DNA of 64,000 nt from Lotus japonicus (taxonomy: Eukaryota; Streptophyta; Magnoliopsida; Fabales; Fabaceae): assembly GCF_012489685.1 (NCBI RefSeq), contig NC_080043.1:53776289-53840288 (forward strand), read 5' to 3'. Positions 1-10,133 of this stretch are shown in pieces. The translations under genes were made by a program, and so were the position numbers. The notes beneath the pieces were generated by a model, which saw nothing but the letters and a program-made list of their open reading frames with translations, had not been told where the DNA came from and did no database searches. Positions within the stretch are counted from its first letter, which is position 1; each line of letters begins with the position of its first letter.

Positions 1-2
1 CA

Positions 3-1728
3 GAGCAAGCTGAGCCAGAGGCAGACTCACCAGAAGAAGCTGGTCCCTCTGATCCGCAACTTCAGAAGAAGAGCAGAATAATTGCCTCTCACCCTAAAGA
101 ACTGATTCTGGGAATCAAAGATGAACCAGTCAGAACCAGATCAGCATTCAGACCCTCTGAAGAGACTCTACTAAGCCTGAAGGGATTGGTGTCTTTAATT
201 GAACCAAAGTCAGTTGATGAGGCTCTTCAAGACAAGGACTGGATTCTGGCCATGGAAGAAGAGTTGAATCAATTCTCCAAGAATGATGTATGGAAGAGTC
301 TAGAAACCCAAAGGTGCTCATATTATTGGAACCAAATGGGTCTACAGAAACAAACTCAATGAGAAAGGAGAAGTAGTCAGAAACAAAGCAAGGCTAGTTG
401 CTCAAGGCTACAGTCAGCAAGAAGGGATAGATTATACTGAAACGTTTGCCCCAGTAGCAATATTAGAAGCTATTAGACTGTTGATCTCATTCTCTGTGAA
501 TCACAACATAGTTCTTCATCAAATGGATGTCAAGAGTGCCTTCTTGAATGGATACATCTCTAAAGAAGTGTATGTGCACCAACCCCCTGGTTTTGAAGAT
601 GAGAAAAACCCTGACCATGTCTTCAAGTTGAAGGAATCTCTCTATGGTCTGAAGCAAGCTCCCAGAGCATGGTATGAGAGATTAAGCTCATTCCTTTTGG
701 AAAATGAGTTTGTAAGGGGTAAAGTAGATACAACTCTCTTTTGCAAAACTTACAAAGATGACATCTTAATTGTGCAAATTTATGTTGATGATATTATATT
801 TGGATCTGCTAACCCATCTCATTGCAAGGAATTTTCTGAGATGATGCAGGCTGAATTTGAAATGAGTATGATGGGAGAACTTAAGTAATTTCTGGGAATA
901 CAAGTTGATCAAAAACCAGAAGCAACATATATCCATCAGAGCAAGTACACAAAGGAACTTTTGAAGAAGTTCAACATGACAGAAGCTACAATAGCCAAGA
1001 CTCCAATGCATCCTACATGCATTCTGGAGAAAGAAGATGCCAGTGGCAAAGTATGCCAAAAGTTCTATTGTGGTATGATAGGCTCTCTTCTATACTTAAC
1101 TGCATCTAGGCCAGATATTCTCTTTAGTGTACATTTATGTGTTCGATTCCAATCAGATCCGAGAGAAACTCACTTAACTGCTGCTAAGAGAATTCTCAGA
1201 TATCTGAAAGGTACCATTAACCTTGGCTTGATGTATAAGAAAACATCAGAGTACAAGCTTTCAGGTTATTGTGATGCTGATTATGCTGGAGATAGAACAG
1301 AAAGAAAAAGTACTTCTGGAAATTGTCAATTTCTGGGAAGTAACTTAGTCTCATGGGCAAGCAAGAGGCAGTCAACTATTGCATTATCCACTGAAGAGGC
1401 AGAATACATCTCACCAGCTATTTGCAGCACTCAGATGCTCTGGATGAAACATCAGCTAGAGGATTATCAAATCCTTGAGAGCAATATTCCAATTTACTGC
1501 GACAATACTGCTGCTATCTCACTCAGTAAGAATCCAATCTTACATTCAAGGGCAAAGCACATTGAGGTAAAGTATCATTTTATTAGAGATTATGTTCAAA
1601 AGGGCGTACTTCTTCTGAAGTTGGTTGATACTGACCATTAATGGGCAGATATCTTTAAAAAGCCCTTAGTAGAGGATAGATTTAATTTTATACTAAAAAA
1701 TATGAATATGGACTTTTGTCCAGTATGA
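3..1728 (+). pseudogene. pol: Element A pol, C-terminal part (RT and RNase H), broken
   Basis: This is the linker after integrase, then reverse transcriptase and RNase H of a Ty1/copia polyprotein. RT shows the QMDVKSAFLNG block near 520 and the catalytic YVDD box near 781. RNase H shows [18 protein letters not shown] near 1270, a SWASKRQ block and the [11 protein letters not shown] block. The gene ends near ADIF-KKPL. Compared with the open copy at 30058-33183, a frameshift lies at about 288-300, a Tyr codon has become TAA at 886-888, and a Gln codon has become TAA at 1639-1641. The protein could not be made in one piece. Confidence 0.9.
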
Positions 1729-2156
1729 AGATGGATCAGAACCTCTGACTATGATGCTTTTTATAAGAAGATGTCTAGTTCAGAAGATAACCTTGTCAGA
1801 TGTTGTGTACCCATTGGTAACCACTCTGAGACAAGACAGCAAACGTGTGTCAGTGTATTCTGATGCCTCGTTCCTTGTGCCTCTTTGGATAATCTGTTGT
1901 AATGATTTTGATCTGCTCATTCTCCACCGTGTGTTATGTGCATTTAATATTTAACTTTATATCATTAATTTCTAGCCGTTGATTTTACTTTTGGTTGTAC
2001 AACCGCCAACGGTTACCTTTAAACCCACTTATGCACACACATTTTCCACTACACTTTCTTCATTTCTCTCTCTTAATTCAAAAGCTCTAAGTCCTTCTTC
2101 AAAACCCTCTCTTCTCTCTCCTGTTCATCTTCCTTCTACCCAAACCCTCTTCCGCC
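1729..2156 (+). promoter_or_regulatory. Element A spacer between pol and ORF3, with paired AACGG motifs
   Basis: This non-coding spacer of about 430 bp lies between the pol stop and the ORF3 ATG. It holds CCGTTGA (1976-1982) and CAACGGTTA (2007-2015), which face each other, followed by a pyrimidine-rich leader (CTCTC and TTCTTC runs) up to the ATG. The same inverted pair precedes ORF3 in elements B, C, D and E. AACGG is the core of plant MYB and M-phase activator sites. A separate promoter for ORF3 is inference. Confidence 0.45.
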
Positions 2157-4688
2157 ATGGAAAGATCAGAGAAAGTTGATTCTGCAGATGGCAGAGTGTT
2201 TCCGAAGATGGTTGTGGGACTTGCAACTGGTCAATCTGGTCCAATTATGCGCTCACGATCAAATGAACCAACTCAGGCTGAGACTCAAGAGTCAGAGAAA
2301 GCCGTTCCGATTGCTCAGAGAGGTTGTGCAGTTACTTGCAATTTCTCTCCAAAAGATCTTCAGGTCCTTTGCGAATTGCGAGTTGATTTCATGAATATAG
2401 CCGAAAACGGGTTGGATCTTCGTCCAGCAGTTAAGCTTCAAGGCTGGGAAGGATATTTTAACAGGCTTACTGGACCCATCTACGACAAGCTGGTGAAAGA
2501 ATTCTTGAAACATGCTGATTGTGACGATCTTCAAGTGGTTTCCTATGTGCTGGGCAAGAAGATCATCATCACTGAGAGATCAATTGCTCTGCTTCTGGGT
2601 CCAGACACCATCAAGGGTTACAGATTTCAAGCAAATGAATGCAAGTTGAGGGCAGTCCAAGACACGATCAATTAGGTGCTGTACGCGAATTGGCATCCTG
2701 GAAAGTCTGATTACAAGACTAGAGAGCTTCATCCTGATTTAAGGATCTGGCACAAGATTATGCTAAACTGCTTCAATCCCAGACCCATTGGAAGCTCTCC
2801 TGACTACATCAACTTCAATCAGAAAGTGATGTTATACTTCATCAAGACTGGGGAGAAGATATGTCTTCCTTACTTCTTATTCAATTATCTGAAGGACTGC
2901 ATAAGAAGATCAAGAACAACTGCTGCTGTGACCAAGAACACAATCAAGTACATTCCGTTTGGAAGACTGCTATCTGATCTGTTTGTTGAGAGCAACCTGG
3001 TGAAGGACTTGATCGCTGCAGGATGTACTGAAGACCTATCCACTCTGGCTGGAGATGCTTCTACAATGATGAAGAGGATGTGCTTGATAGAAAAGAAGAT
3101 TGAGGCTGACTCTGTCATCACACCAGAAGAGATCAAGGGAAGAAGAATCCCTCTCAATGATAATCCCCTCTGGTCTAAGGCTGATGATCCAGAGGCTATC
3201 ATGTACTATCTTGAGGATTTGAAGAGTCTTGGGTTTGAGATTGATGTAGATGAGTTCTTCAGAGCTCTTTCAGAAGCTCCTGATTATGAATCAAGTGGAA
3301 GAAAGAGGATACTACGGTTGCAACTCTAAGGATGGTGATGATGATGAGCAACCACCTCAGAAGAAGAAGAAGAAGGTAAGAATTGCTACCTGGGTTATCC
3401 AGCAGGAAACTTCTCAAGCACAAAGAGTCACCAGAGTCACAAGATCTTCTGTCAGGAACTCAAGTAAGTTTGTAGTTCTTACTGATGATGATGAATCTGA
3501 TGCTCTTTTGGTTGTGTCTAACCCCATTCCTACCCAAGCTTTACCTTCTCCTCCTACCCAACAAACCTCTGTCATACAACCAACCACCACAATCACCACT
3601 ACCTGTTCATCACCACCAAAGACTTCATTAATTCAACCTTCTATTGAAGATGAACCTCTTTGGAAAAGAATCCAAACTCCTCAACCCTCTGAACAAACTT
3701 CAACCATTCTACTTCCATACCCTTCACAAGCCTCTGAACCCCCACAAGCCTCTGACCAGCAAGCACTTGAAAAACAAGACTCTAAACCACAACCTTCTGA
3801 CCATTCTGAACAAGAAACTCCTTCTCCCACTCCATCCATACCTTTTGTTACCAATACTGCTGATTCCTCCCCATCCAACAAATCTGAATCTGGGCGTAAA
3901 TTCTTTCAAGCTGCTAGTGATAGGATCTCAGAGCTTCCTGAGAATATCATAAGTGCTCCAAGTCCAAACCGTATCCAGGACCAAGGCCAGAACCTCTTGC
4001 TCCTGCACCACTTGATGTGGTCCCTCTGAACTTGGCCTTTCCTCCTCCAAAGGGAAGAAAATATTCTAAGGTGTCCCTCTCCAACTACTCATCAGTCAAC
4101 TCTTAAGACTTTGAGTTCCCAAACATTGACGCTGGCACTTCTAATCCAACTCCAGACCCAAACACCTCTGATCTCATGGCTCTGGAAGTTGCCTCTCCTC
4201 AAGCAGTCTGTGAAACCCAAGCTACCTCTAAAGCTACAAGCAGTAATCTTCCTCTTCCACCTGAAGCCAACCTCCCTATCATTCCTTACACCTATGCTGA
4301 ACCAAACACACTGCTGGAATGCATCAACTTGTTCAGTGCTCAAGCATCAACTAGGGTACGCAACCTATATGGTAGCACTGATCATAGTGAGAAACCCTGC
4401 ATAGTTGCTGAAGATTGGGGACGTCTAAGCACCTGGTTGCATGACAAGAATGATACGATGTTGGAGTTCTACACTGAAGAAAGAGAGGAAAGAATTGAAG
4501 CTGCCAGACAAAGGCTAGAAGCCAGAAACAGAAGGAGAGAAGCTCTACATGAGATGCGCCTAAGGGAAAAGCTCTGGAATGCGATGGAAGAAGCCAGAAG
4601 GAAGCAAGAGCGAGAAGAAGCTGCCAGAATCGAAGCTGCTCTACGTAAGTCTTCTCATTCATTTAATAAATCATGGCATTACATCTAA
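2157..4688 (+). pseudogene. Element A ORF3 (so-called envelope-like protein), broken
   Basis: This is the third gene of the element, homologous along its length to the open 952-codon ORF at 33605-36463. It starts MERSEKVDSADGRVF. The N-terminal globular block (near 2380-3240), the basic KKKKKVRI stretch (near 3365), the Pro/Ser/Thr-rich middle and the C-terminal charged coiled coil (near 4480-4640) are all visible. Breaks: TAG at 2673-2675, a deletion and frameshift near 3290-3335, a lost base near 3970, TAA near 4104, and loss of the last ~130 codons at about 4640, where the reading frame runs into 3' sequence. No signal peptide or membrane segment is seen. Confidence 0.8.
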
Positions 4689-5078
4689 AATGGAGGATTT
4701 TTCCTCAATGTTCTACATTGCCTACGCTTCTCCGCCTTCTCAAGCTCCAGACGATGTTGTTTACTCCAAGTTGACCAGGCTCTGGCGAACCTTCTGCTTC
4801 TCTTCTTCAGGAATCGCAGGCATGGCCTCAAGAGCTGCCTCTACAGCACAGATCTCGTAGGAGGTTTCCAACTCCCTCTGGAAGAGTTGCTTCAGTTCCT
4901 TTATGAAACCTAGGAACCCTCTAAGCGTGGCGTCCAACTCTGGACTCAGACCGATGCCTAGCAACTGGTTTGTCAGGTTATAGATGCTAGGACTCTCTGG
5001 GTGCCTGACATTGAAGAAGAGATCTTCCTCAAAGGCCTTCCTCCTAAGCTCACTCATGCAATTTTCAAAGGATGCCAT
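4685..5078 (-). pseudogene. Element A antisense ORF (unknown conserved ~131 aa protein), lightly damaged
   Basis: This lies opposite to gag/pol/ORF3. ATG at 5078 starts MASFENCMSELRRKAFEEDL, and a frame ending NPPF-stop closes at 4685. The span is 394 nt against 396 nt in the intact copies. A 2 bp deletion near 4760 stops the frame after residue 105. The protein is acidic and helix-prone, with heptad-spaced Leu around LSPELDATLRGFLGF. A TATA box sits 64 bp before the ATG. I do not recognise the family and assign no function. The same gene is at 7863, 23759, 37066 (-) and 39664. Confidence 0.75.
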
Positions 5079-5133
5079 TATACTGATTGATTTCAGAAGC
5101 AGATGAGTTGGGAAGACTGTTATGATTTACCTG

Positions 5134-5142
5134 CTATTTATA
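5134..5142 (-). promoter_or_regulatory. TATA box of the element A antisense ORF
   Basis: TATAAATAG on the minus strand, first base 64 bp before the antisense ATG at 5078. It is preceded by a block (ACTTCTGGAGACTGA on the minus strand) shared with elements B and E. Four of five copies keep the spacing at 63-64 bp. Confidence 0.65.
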
Positions 5143-5146
5143 AGCT

Positions 5147-5911
5147 AAGCTCAGTCTCCAGAAGTTATTGTTGAAGCAGTTTCTCGAGGTGTTTACATTG
5201 GAAACTGGTGCAAATCTTTAACTCCCTGGCTGGTGGTAAACGTTCCATTCTTTTTTGACCGGTACCATTCACTTCATTTAATTTTCTGCATCTGCATTAA
5301 TTAACTATTTTCTTAATTAATTTATCTATTTCTCTTTTTCTCCTAATTTCTTTTTAACTTAGTCCTTCTCTAAGGGGGAGTACCTTGTACTTCAAGCTAA
5401 GTTTTTCACACCCCATTCTTTTTGCTTATGACAAAAAGGGGGAGTACAACCCAGTTTTTGATGTGTAAGCTGCGTTAGTGTGTTATTTTTTTCTTTTGAG
5501 AATTTTTAGTGATCCATCATTATGACCATAGATCTATCAATGAGGCACTAGAAAAGAATACATTTTCACTTCTTATGAAGTGATCGTATGCTCAAATCAG
5601 TTGACTCTGATACCTTTTCCTTGCCTTGACTCTGTTTATTCATGCGCTCTGATAATCCTATATATATATGAATTTGATTGATAAATCAATATGATCACTT
5701 TCACTTTAGCTCAGAATCTAGATATTACTAATGTTTTATTAAGTCTTAGATTCAGGGGGAGCTAAGCTCAGAATCAAGATGTGTCTTGGATTCAGAACGA
5801 GCAAAATAAACCATATCTCAGGATAAGCTTACCTCTGATGCCCTAAACACTGAGTGTATTCCGTTTATTGTTTAAGAATTGTTCATAAAAATACTTGGTT
5901 TTGTCATCATC
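5147..5911 (+). other. Element A 3' untranslated region with PPT-like tracts
   Basis: No ORF of note. It carries three purine tracts resembling the true PPT: 5371-5380, 5433-5444 and 5755-5761. The rest is AT-rich with many TCAGA/TCTGA words. The same region is present in D and, reversed, in B, C and next to the LTR at 62349-63790. Confidence 0.6.
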
Positions 5912-5924
5912 AAAAAGGGGGAGA
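5912..5924 (+). other. Polypurine tract of element A
   Basis: AAAAAGGGGGAGA lies directly before the 3' LTR, as expected for the plus-strand primer of reverse transcription. Confidence 0.85.
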
Positions 5925-6213
5925 TTGTAAGACCAAGATTTGGTCATGTAGTACAACTCTATGTTTTGATGATGACATGTTAACTATTGTGTATGAACAA
6001 TTATGGTACTCTAAGATTGTTTTCTGAGTGTTTAAATGACAGGCTCTGACTCTGGTCAATACTCACAATTATCAGAAGCATTTATCTCAAAGAGTAACCA
6101 ACGCAACGCTTTCACACTCACTATGTTCTGATTGAACAGTAGTATATGCTTCAGAAGTTCAGAAGATGATAAGCTCTGATGTGGATTCAGATCACTTCAA
6201 GTTCTGAAGACCA

Positions 6214-6281
6214 GAAGCTCTGAAGGTCCAGAGGCTCTGAAGGTCCAGAGGCTCTGAAGGTCCAGAAGCTCTGAAGGTCCA
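6214..6281 (+). repeat. 17 bp tandem repeat in the U3 of element A LTR
   Basis: Four head-to-tail units of GARGCTCTGAAGGTCCA, nearly identical. Shorter and divergent versions are in other LTRs of the family (for example near 22700, reversed). Confidence 0.8.
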
Positions 6282-6612
6282 GAAGCTAAGAAGTAAAGAT
6301 TTGGAAGTCCAAGAGTAAGCTGGCTCAGACCAAGTACTTCCAACTCTGATGTCCAGAAGTAGAAGATACGAAGGTGAGAGGATCCAAGCTTCCCTCTGAC
6401 TCTGATCACTAAGCTTCACAAGTTCCAACATGAAGCGTCGTCTGATCAAAAGTCAACTAGGATAAGGCTCACGTCGCTATCCATGTACAAAAACAATTGT
6501 ACTATCCTGACGACCTTACCTAAGATGTTCAGCCACAACAGAATCTGGAAGTTCCAGATTTGCCCTCCAACGGTAGCATTTCAAACAACGAATACAACCC
6601 TAATCCTTGGAG

Positions 6613-6621
6613 TATAAATAG
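6613..6621 (+). promoter_or_regulatory. LTR promoter TATA box, element A
   Basis: TATAAATAG about 520 bp before the LTR end. The same box is in other copies: 27659-27667 (+), 56196-56204 (-) and 63133-63141 (-). Confidence 0.6.
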
Positions 6622-7138
6622 AGGCTGAAGTTGGAAGAAGAGGCTAAGAAACTTTGTACAAGCTTAAGCAATCATTCAATATTCTCTTAGCAATCTTTCT
6701 TCAATAGTTCTTACTGTGTTTACCTTAGCTTTCTTAGAAGCATTCACTGTAAACCCCAAACCCTCAAACAGTTAGTTTGATTTCCTTAAGGGACCAAGTT
6801 TGGTCAACTCCTTGAGAAGACTAAGAGAGTGGATCTTAGTGTTTTCTAGTTTATTGTATTGTTAGTTACTGAGCAGGTTGCTAGTGCAGTTGTAACAAAC
6901 ATTGAATAGTGGATTGCCTTCATTCTAAGAAGGAAGAAATCACCTTAACGGGGTGGACTGGACTAGCTTGAGCGATTATCAAGTGAACCAGGATAAAATA
7001 CTTGTGTGCTTCTCTTCATCTCTTATCTTTGAACCTTGTGTTGTTTGTTTGAGAGATTTGTCTAAATCTCAAGAGGGAAAAGTTTTTAGTTGAAAACGCT
7101 ATTCAAACCCCCCCTTTCTATCGTTTTTCATACCTTCA

Positions 7139-7796
7139 CTTGGATCCTCTGACCTTCGTATCTTCTGCTTTTGGACATCAGAGTTGGAAGTACTTGGTCT
7201 TCAGAGCCAGCTTACTCTTGGACTTCAGAATCTTCACTTCTTAGCTCTTGGTCTTAAGAGTGATATATCAGTCAGATTCATATATATATGAGATTATCAG
7301 AGCGCATGAATAATCAGAGTCAAAACAAGAAAAAGGTATCACAGTTAACAGATCAGAGCATATGATCACTTCAGAAGAAGTGAAGATGTATTCCTTGCTA
7401 GTACCCCACTGACAGATCTATGGTCATAATGATGGATCAGTTAAAATTCTCCAAAAGAAAAATAATTCACACTAACACAGCTTACACATGAAAAACTAGG
7501 TTGTACTCCCCCTTTTTGTCATAAGCAAAAAAAATGGGGTGTAAAAAACTTAGCTCGAAGTACAAGGTACTCCCCCTTAGAGAAGGTCTAAGTTAAAAAA
7601 AATGGAGAAAAAGATAAGTAGATAATAAGGTTAAAAAAATAATTAGTTAATGCAAATGAAAAAAAAATTAAATGAGGTGAAGAACACCGGCCAAGACGGA
7701 AAGGAACGTTTACCACCGGCCAGGAGACTTTATGCCTTGCATCAGTTTTCAGAGGTGTGAAACTGCTTCAGCAATAACTTCTGGAGACTGAACTTG
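7139..7796 (-). repeat. Rearranged 3' LTR remnant and 3' UTR of element B
   Basis: 7139 to about 7262 matches, in reverse, the part of the family LTR around 6300-6391. From about 7263 it matches the 3' UTR. The LTR tip and PPT between them are missing, so an internal deletion removed them. CTCCCCC tracts at about 7506-7515 and 7570-7577 are the reversed PPT-like repeats. No gene is seen. Confidence 0.7.
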
Positions 7797-7798
7797 TA

Positions 7799-7807
7799 TA
7801 TAAATAG
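7799..7807 (+). promoter_or_regulatory. TATA box of the element B antisense ORF
   Basis: TATAAATAG, 64 bp before the ATG at 7863, preceded by ACTTCTGGAGACTGA as in A and E. Confidence 0.65.
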
Positions 7808-7862
7808 CAGTGATTCCATGACAGTTTTCACAATTTATCCGCTTCTATTCACAAATACTGCA

Positions 7863-8279
7863 ATGGCTTCCTTTGAGAGTTGCATTAGAGAGCTAAGGAT
7901 CAAGGCCTTTGAAGAAGATCTTTTCTTCAACGTCAGGAACCCAGAGAATCCTAGCATTTACCAACTAACAAACCAGTTGTTAGGCAAGGATCTGAGTCCA
8001 GAGTTGGACGCCACGCTCAGAGGGTTCCTGGAGTTTGTGGAGGAACTGCAAGACCTTTTCCAGCGGGAGTTGAACAACTATGCAGAGATCCGTGCGGTGG
8101 AGGCTGCACTTGAGGCCATGGCTGAGAGTCCTGAAGAGGAGAAGCAGGAAGTTCTCCAGAGCTTGGTCCACTTGGAATACAAACAGCATCGTCTGGAGCT
8201 CGAGAAAGCGGAGAAGTGTCGACAATGTAAATCCATGAGTAAAAATGATATGATTTGGGAACACAAAGGATCGTTTTGA
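7863..8279 (+). CDS. Element B antisense ORF, interrupted near its end by a nested element
   Basis: Starts MASFESCIRELRIKAFEEDL. The native reading frame runs 7863-8245; the last codons as now read (to 8279) come from the nested element's LTR. The rest of the original gene is at 11530-11542 and ends PPF-stop. Leaving out the insertion and one copy of the AAAAA duplication gives exactly 396 nt with no break, the same length as the open copy at 39664-40059. So it was intact when the nested element landed. It is helix-prone and acidic, with EELQDLFQREL-type heptads in the middle. Function unknown. It lies convergent to ORF3 (stop at 11738). Confidence 0.75.
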   Translation: MASFESCIRELRIKAFEEDLFFNVRNPENPSIYQLTNQLLGKDLSPELDATLRGFLEFVEELQDLFQRELNNYAEIRAVEAALEAMAESPEEEKQEVLQSLVHLEYKQHRLELEKAEKCRQCKSMSKNDMIWEHKGSF

Positions 8280-9003
8280 AAACCGGGGACAAAAGATAGG
8301 AACTTGACCCTAACCGCGACCTGCCGGTAGAACCAAAGTTATCAAAGATAAAAGGGGAACTTGACCCTAACCGCGACCTGCCGGTAGAACCAAAGTTATC
8401 AAGTTTAGTTCTTAACCCAAGAACAAATGGGAAGCTCTCACAATATGAGAAAACTCAATATCATTCAGATTCAAAAACTGATTTGTTCCATACATTGAGT
8501 CCCTATTTATAGGCTAAGTGGGATGCTACTCTTTCCAATAAGTAATAATGCTCCCACTAACATTTAATAGACTCCACTAGAGATTTATAGCTCCACTAGC
8601 ATTGGAAACTTGAGTAAAAGCCCACTATTCCTAAAGATGAGTCAAAGGCTCATAAAAGACATTAAAAACCAACTAGGGGGAATACAAAATGTCATCAGAA
8701 AATTCACCCCTAAATTAAATACGAAAATTCAAAAGAGAATAAAAATATTGGACTTATTTTGTAGTTATGAAGGTCCAATAATTATTAGTCTCTAATTTGT
8801 ATAATTTCAGCTCATGAATGCATCTTTAACATGGAGATTGGGCTCTTGACAAATCTGCCTTCATGTTGGGTCCAAACCATCATTCTTAATTTGAAGGAAA
8901 AATCCTTGCAAAGCTTGATTCATTCCTTTAGGCTTGGACCTTGTAGTTGGACATCCTATTCCTTGGAAAAGAGTCTATGCATTGGCTGGTCCGATCTCTA
9001 TCA
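8246..9003 (-). repeat. 3' LTR of the nested gypsy derivative (758 bp)
   Basis: Nearly identical to 10824-11524 but 57 bp longer because of an internal tandem duplication: units start at 8301 and 8358. Confidence 0.9.
8301..8402. repeat. 57 bp tandem duplication within one LTR
   Basis: The block starting AACTTGACCCTAACCGCG occurs at 8301 and again at 8358. The partner LTR (from 10824) has it once, so the duplication arose after insertion or in one LTR only. Confidence 0.85.
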
Positions 9004-9526
9004 TTCCGTCCCTCTTCGAGATGATTCGTCCTCGAATCAAACTCATAACCTGGTCAAAGGAACAACAATAATTAGTTAAAAAAAAAGTTGAAAAACTCTC
9101 TACTGCACAAAACTGAATTAAGCCTCCGGGATCGAAGACTAATCTTAAGCATGCTAGCCATTCAAGTAAGGAATCATATTCATCATATAAGAAACCACCA
9201 TGATCAACATGCCAAACACCTTTCAAGAAGCCATATTGATCAAGATAGTACAACTTGTATTTGAGCATGAAATCACAATTGGAACCATTAGTCTCAAGTT
9301 CTCTACCCATGGCACATTCAGCTTGTTTAGAATTATTCCAAGTAGAGTTACAATCAAAATCAGGTGAAGATTTATGCATGTTCAGAACATCCTTGTTATG
9401 CAAATCATCATGTGAAAATGAATTAGTCAACGTATGCACATTAACATGTAAATCAGAAGAATTCTTCATGTGTATCAAATTTTCATGTAAATCATTAGGA
9501 ACAACCACAACACTTGAATCAAACAA
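8975..9526 (-). CDS. Unrecognised reading frame in the nested gypsy derivative
   Basis: About 180 codons after the gag-like ORF, running a few codons into the 3' LTR. The text is rich in His/Asn/Leu (NDLHENLIHMKNSSDLH) and ends KRDGMIEIGPANA. From memory this resembles the stretch near the 3' end of legume gypsy polyproteins rather than a catalytic domain. No RT, integrase or protease motif is visible. It may be leftover polyprotein sequence rather than an expressed gene. Confidence 0.35.
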   Translation of the reverse strand: MFDSSVVVVPNDLHENLIHMKNSSDLHVNVHTLTNSFSHDDLHNKDVLNMHKSSPDFDCNSTWNNSKQAECAMGRELETNGSNCDFMLKYKLYYLDQYGFLKGVWHVDHGGFLYDEYDSLLEWLACLRLVFDPGGLIQFCAVESFSTFFLTNYCCSFDQVMSLIRGRIISKRDGMIEIGPANA

Positions 9527-10133
9527 AGTAACTACTCCCTGCTCGGTCTCTTGGGATTAGACCAATCTGTTTCCTAGTTCTTAATGGTGATGTAAAATCA
9601 CATGGATCTTGATCCTGCAGAATATGTGAAACACCACTAGACAAAGAAAAGTTATTAGAATCATTGGAAATCAAGGTTATTTCTTGACAAGAAAACACTT
9701 GACCATCACTGCTATTTTTTTCACAATCCTTTTCTTTTTTTCTCAATTCCTCATTCTTTTCACTATCAACTTCTTTTTCTATCAATTCTTCTTTCTTTTC
9801 ACTTCTCATTTCTTTTTCTCTCAACTCTTCTTTCTTTTCATTTCTCATTTCTTTTTCTCTCAACTCTTCTTTCTTTTCACTTTCTCTCTTTTCCAATTTC
9901 TCATTTCTATCCTTCCTTATTTCTCCCTCATGCTCTCTCCCTCTTTCCCCTTCATGCCTCCCAGAATATCTTCCATATGAAGACTCCTCCTCTTTATTGT
10001 TTCGCCTAGGAGGGATCCCAGACCTTGATGAATGTGTTAAATCATCCAATCTCCTATTCAAGGCATCAAATTGTTCTTGAAAAACTTTTGCCAAAAATTT
10101 GAGATCAAGTTCTTCTTTTCCTCCTCTACTCAT
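9519..10133 (-). CDS. Gag-like protein with Glu/Lys tandem repeats (nested gypsy derivative)
   Basis: About 204 codons from the ATG at 10133 (MSRGGKEELDLKFLAKVFQE). The first ~60 residues resemble the start of plant Ty3/gypsy gag, with a predicted helix (LAKVFQEQFDALNRRLDDL). Then come an Arg/Glu-rich part and at least three tandem copies of a 12-13 residue unit of the EKKEELREKEMR type. No CCHC knuckle is present. The repeat resembles the charged linker between protease and RT in some gypsy polyproteins, so this ORF may be gag start fused to that linker by an internal deletion (inference). The frame is open, unlike most genes around it. Confidence 0.5.
   Translation of the reverse strand: MSRGGKEELDLKFLAKVFQEQFDALNRRLDDLTHSSRSGIPPRRNNKEEESSYGRYSGRHEGERGREHEGEIRKDRNEKLEKRESEKKEELREKEMRNEKKEELREKEMRSEKKEELIEKEVDSEKNEELRKKEKDCEKNSSDGQVFSCQEITLISNDSNNFSLSSGVSHILQDQDPCDFTSPLRTRKQIGLIPRDRAGSSYFV

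Larger units (their letters stand above)
1..7138 (+). mobile_element. Element A: 3' part of a SIRE/Maximus-type Ty1/copia retrotransposon
   Basis: The window opens inside pol, after the integrase core. The order seen is end of integrase, RT, RNase H, a spacer, ORF3, an antisense ORF, the 3' UTR, a polypurine tract and a complete 3' LTR ending at 7138. The LTR begins TGTAAGACC and ends CATACCTTCA, like the other copies here. All sense genes carry nonsense or frameshift mutations, so this copy is dead. At 7139 the sequence switches to the reverse strand of a related LTR, so A probably inserted into element B's 3' LTR. Its 5' end and left TSD are outside the window. Confidence 0.9.
5926..7138 (+). 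repeat. 3' LTR of element A (1213 bp)
   Basis: Begins TGTAAGACCAAGATTTGG and ends TACCTTCA. It shares blocks with the LTRs at 26968-28185, 19912-22517 (reverse) and 55674-56864 (reverse). TATAAATAG at 6613-6621 is the probable promoter TATA, with U3 before it. A C-run followed by TTTCTA near the 3' end is typical of all copies here. The first bases hold a 6 bp inverted repeat (5931-5945). Confidence 0.92.
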
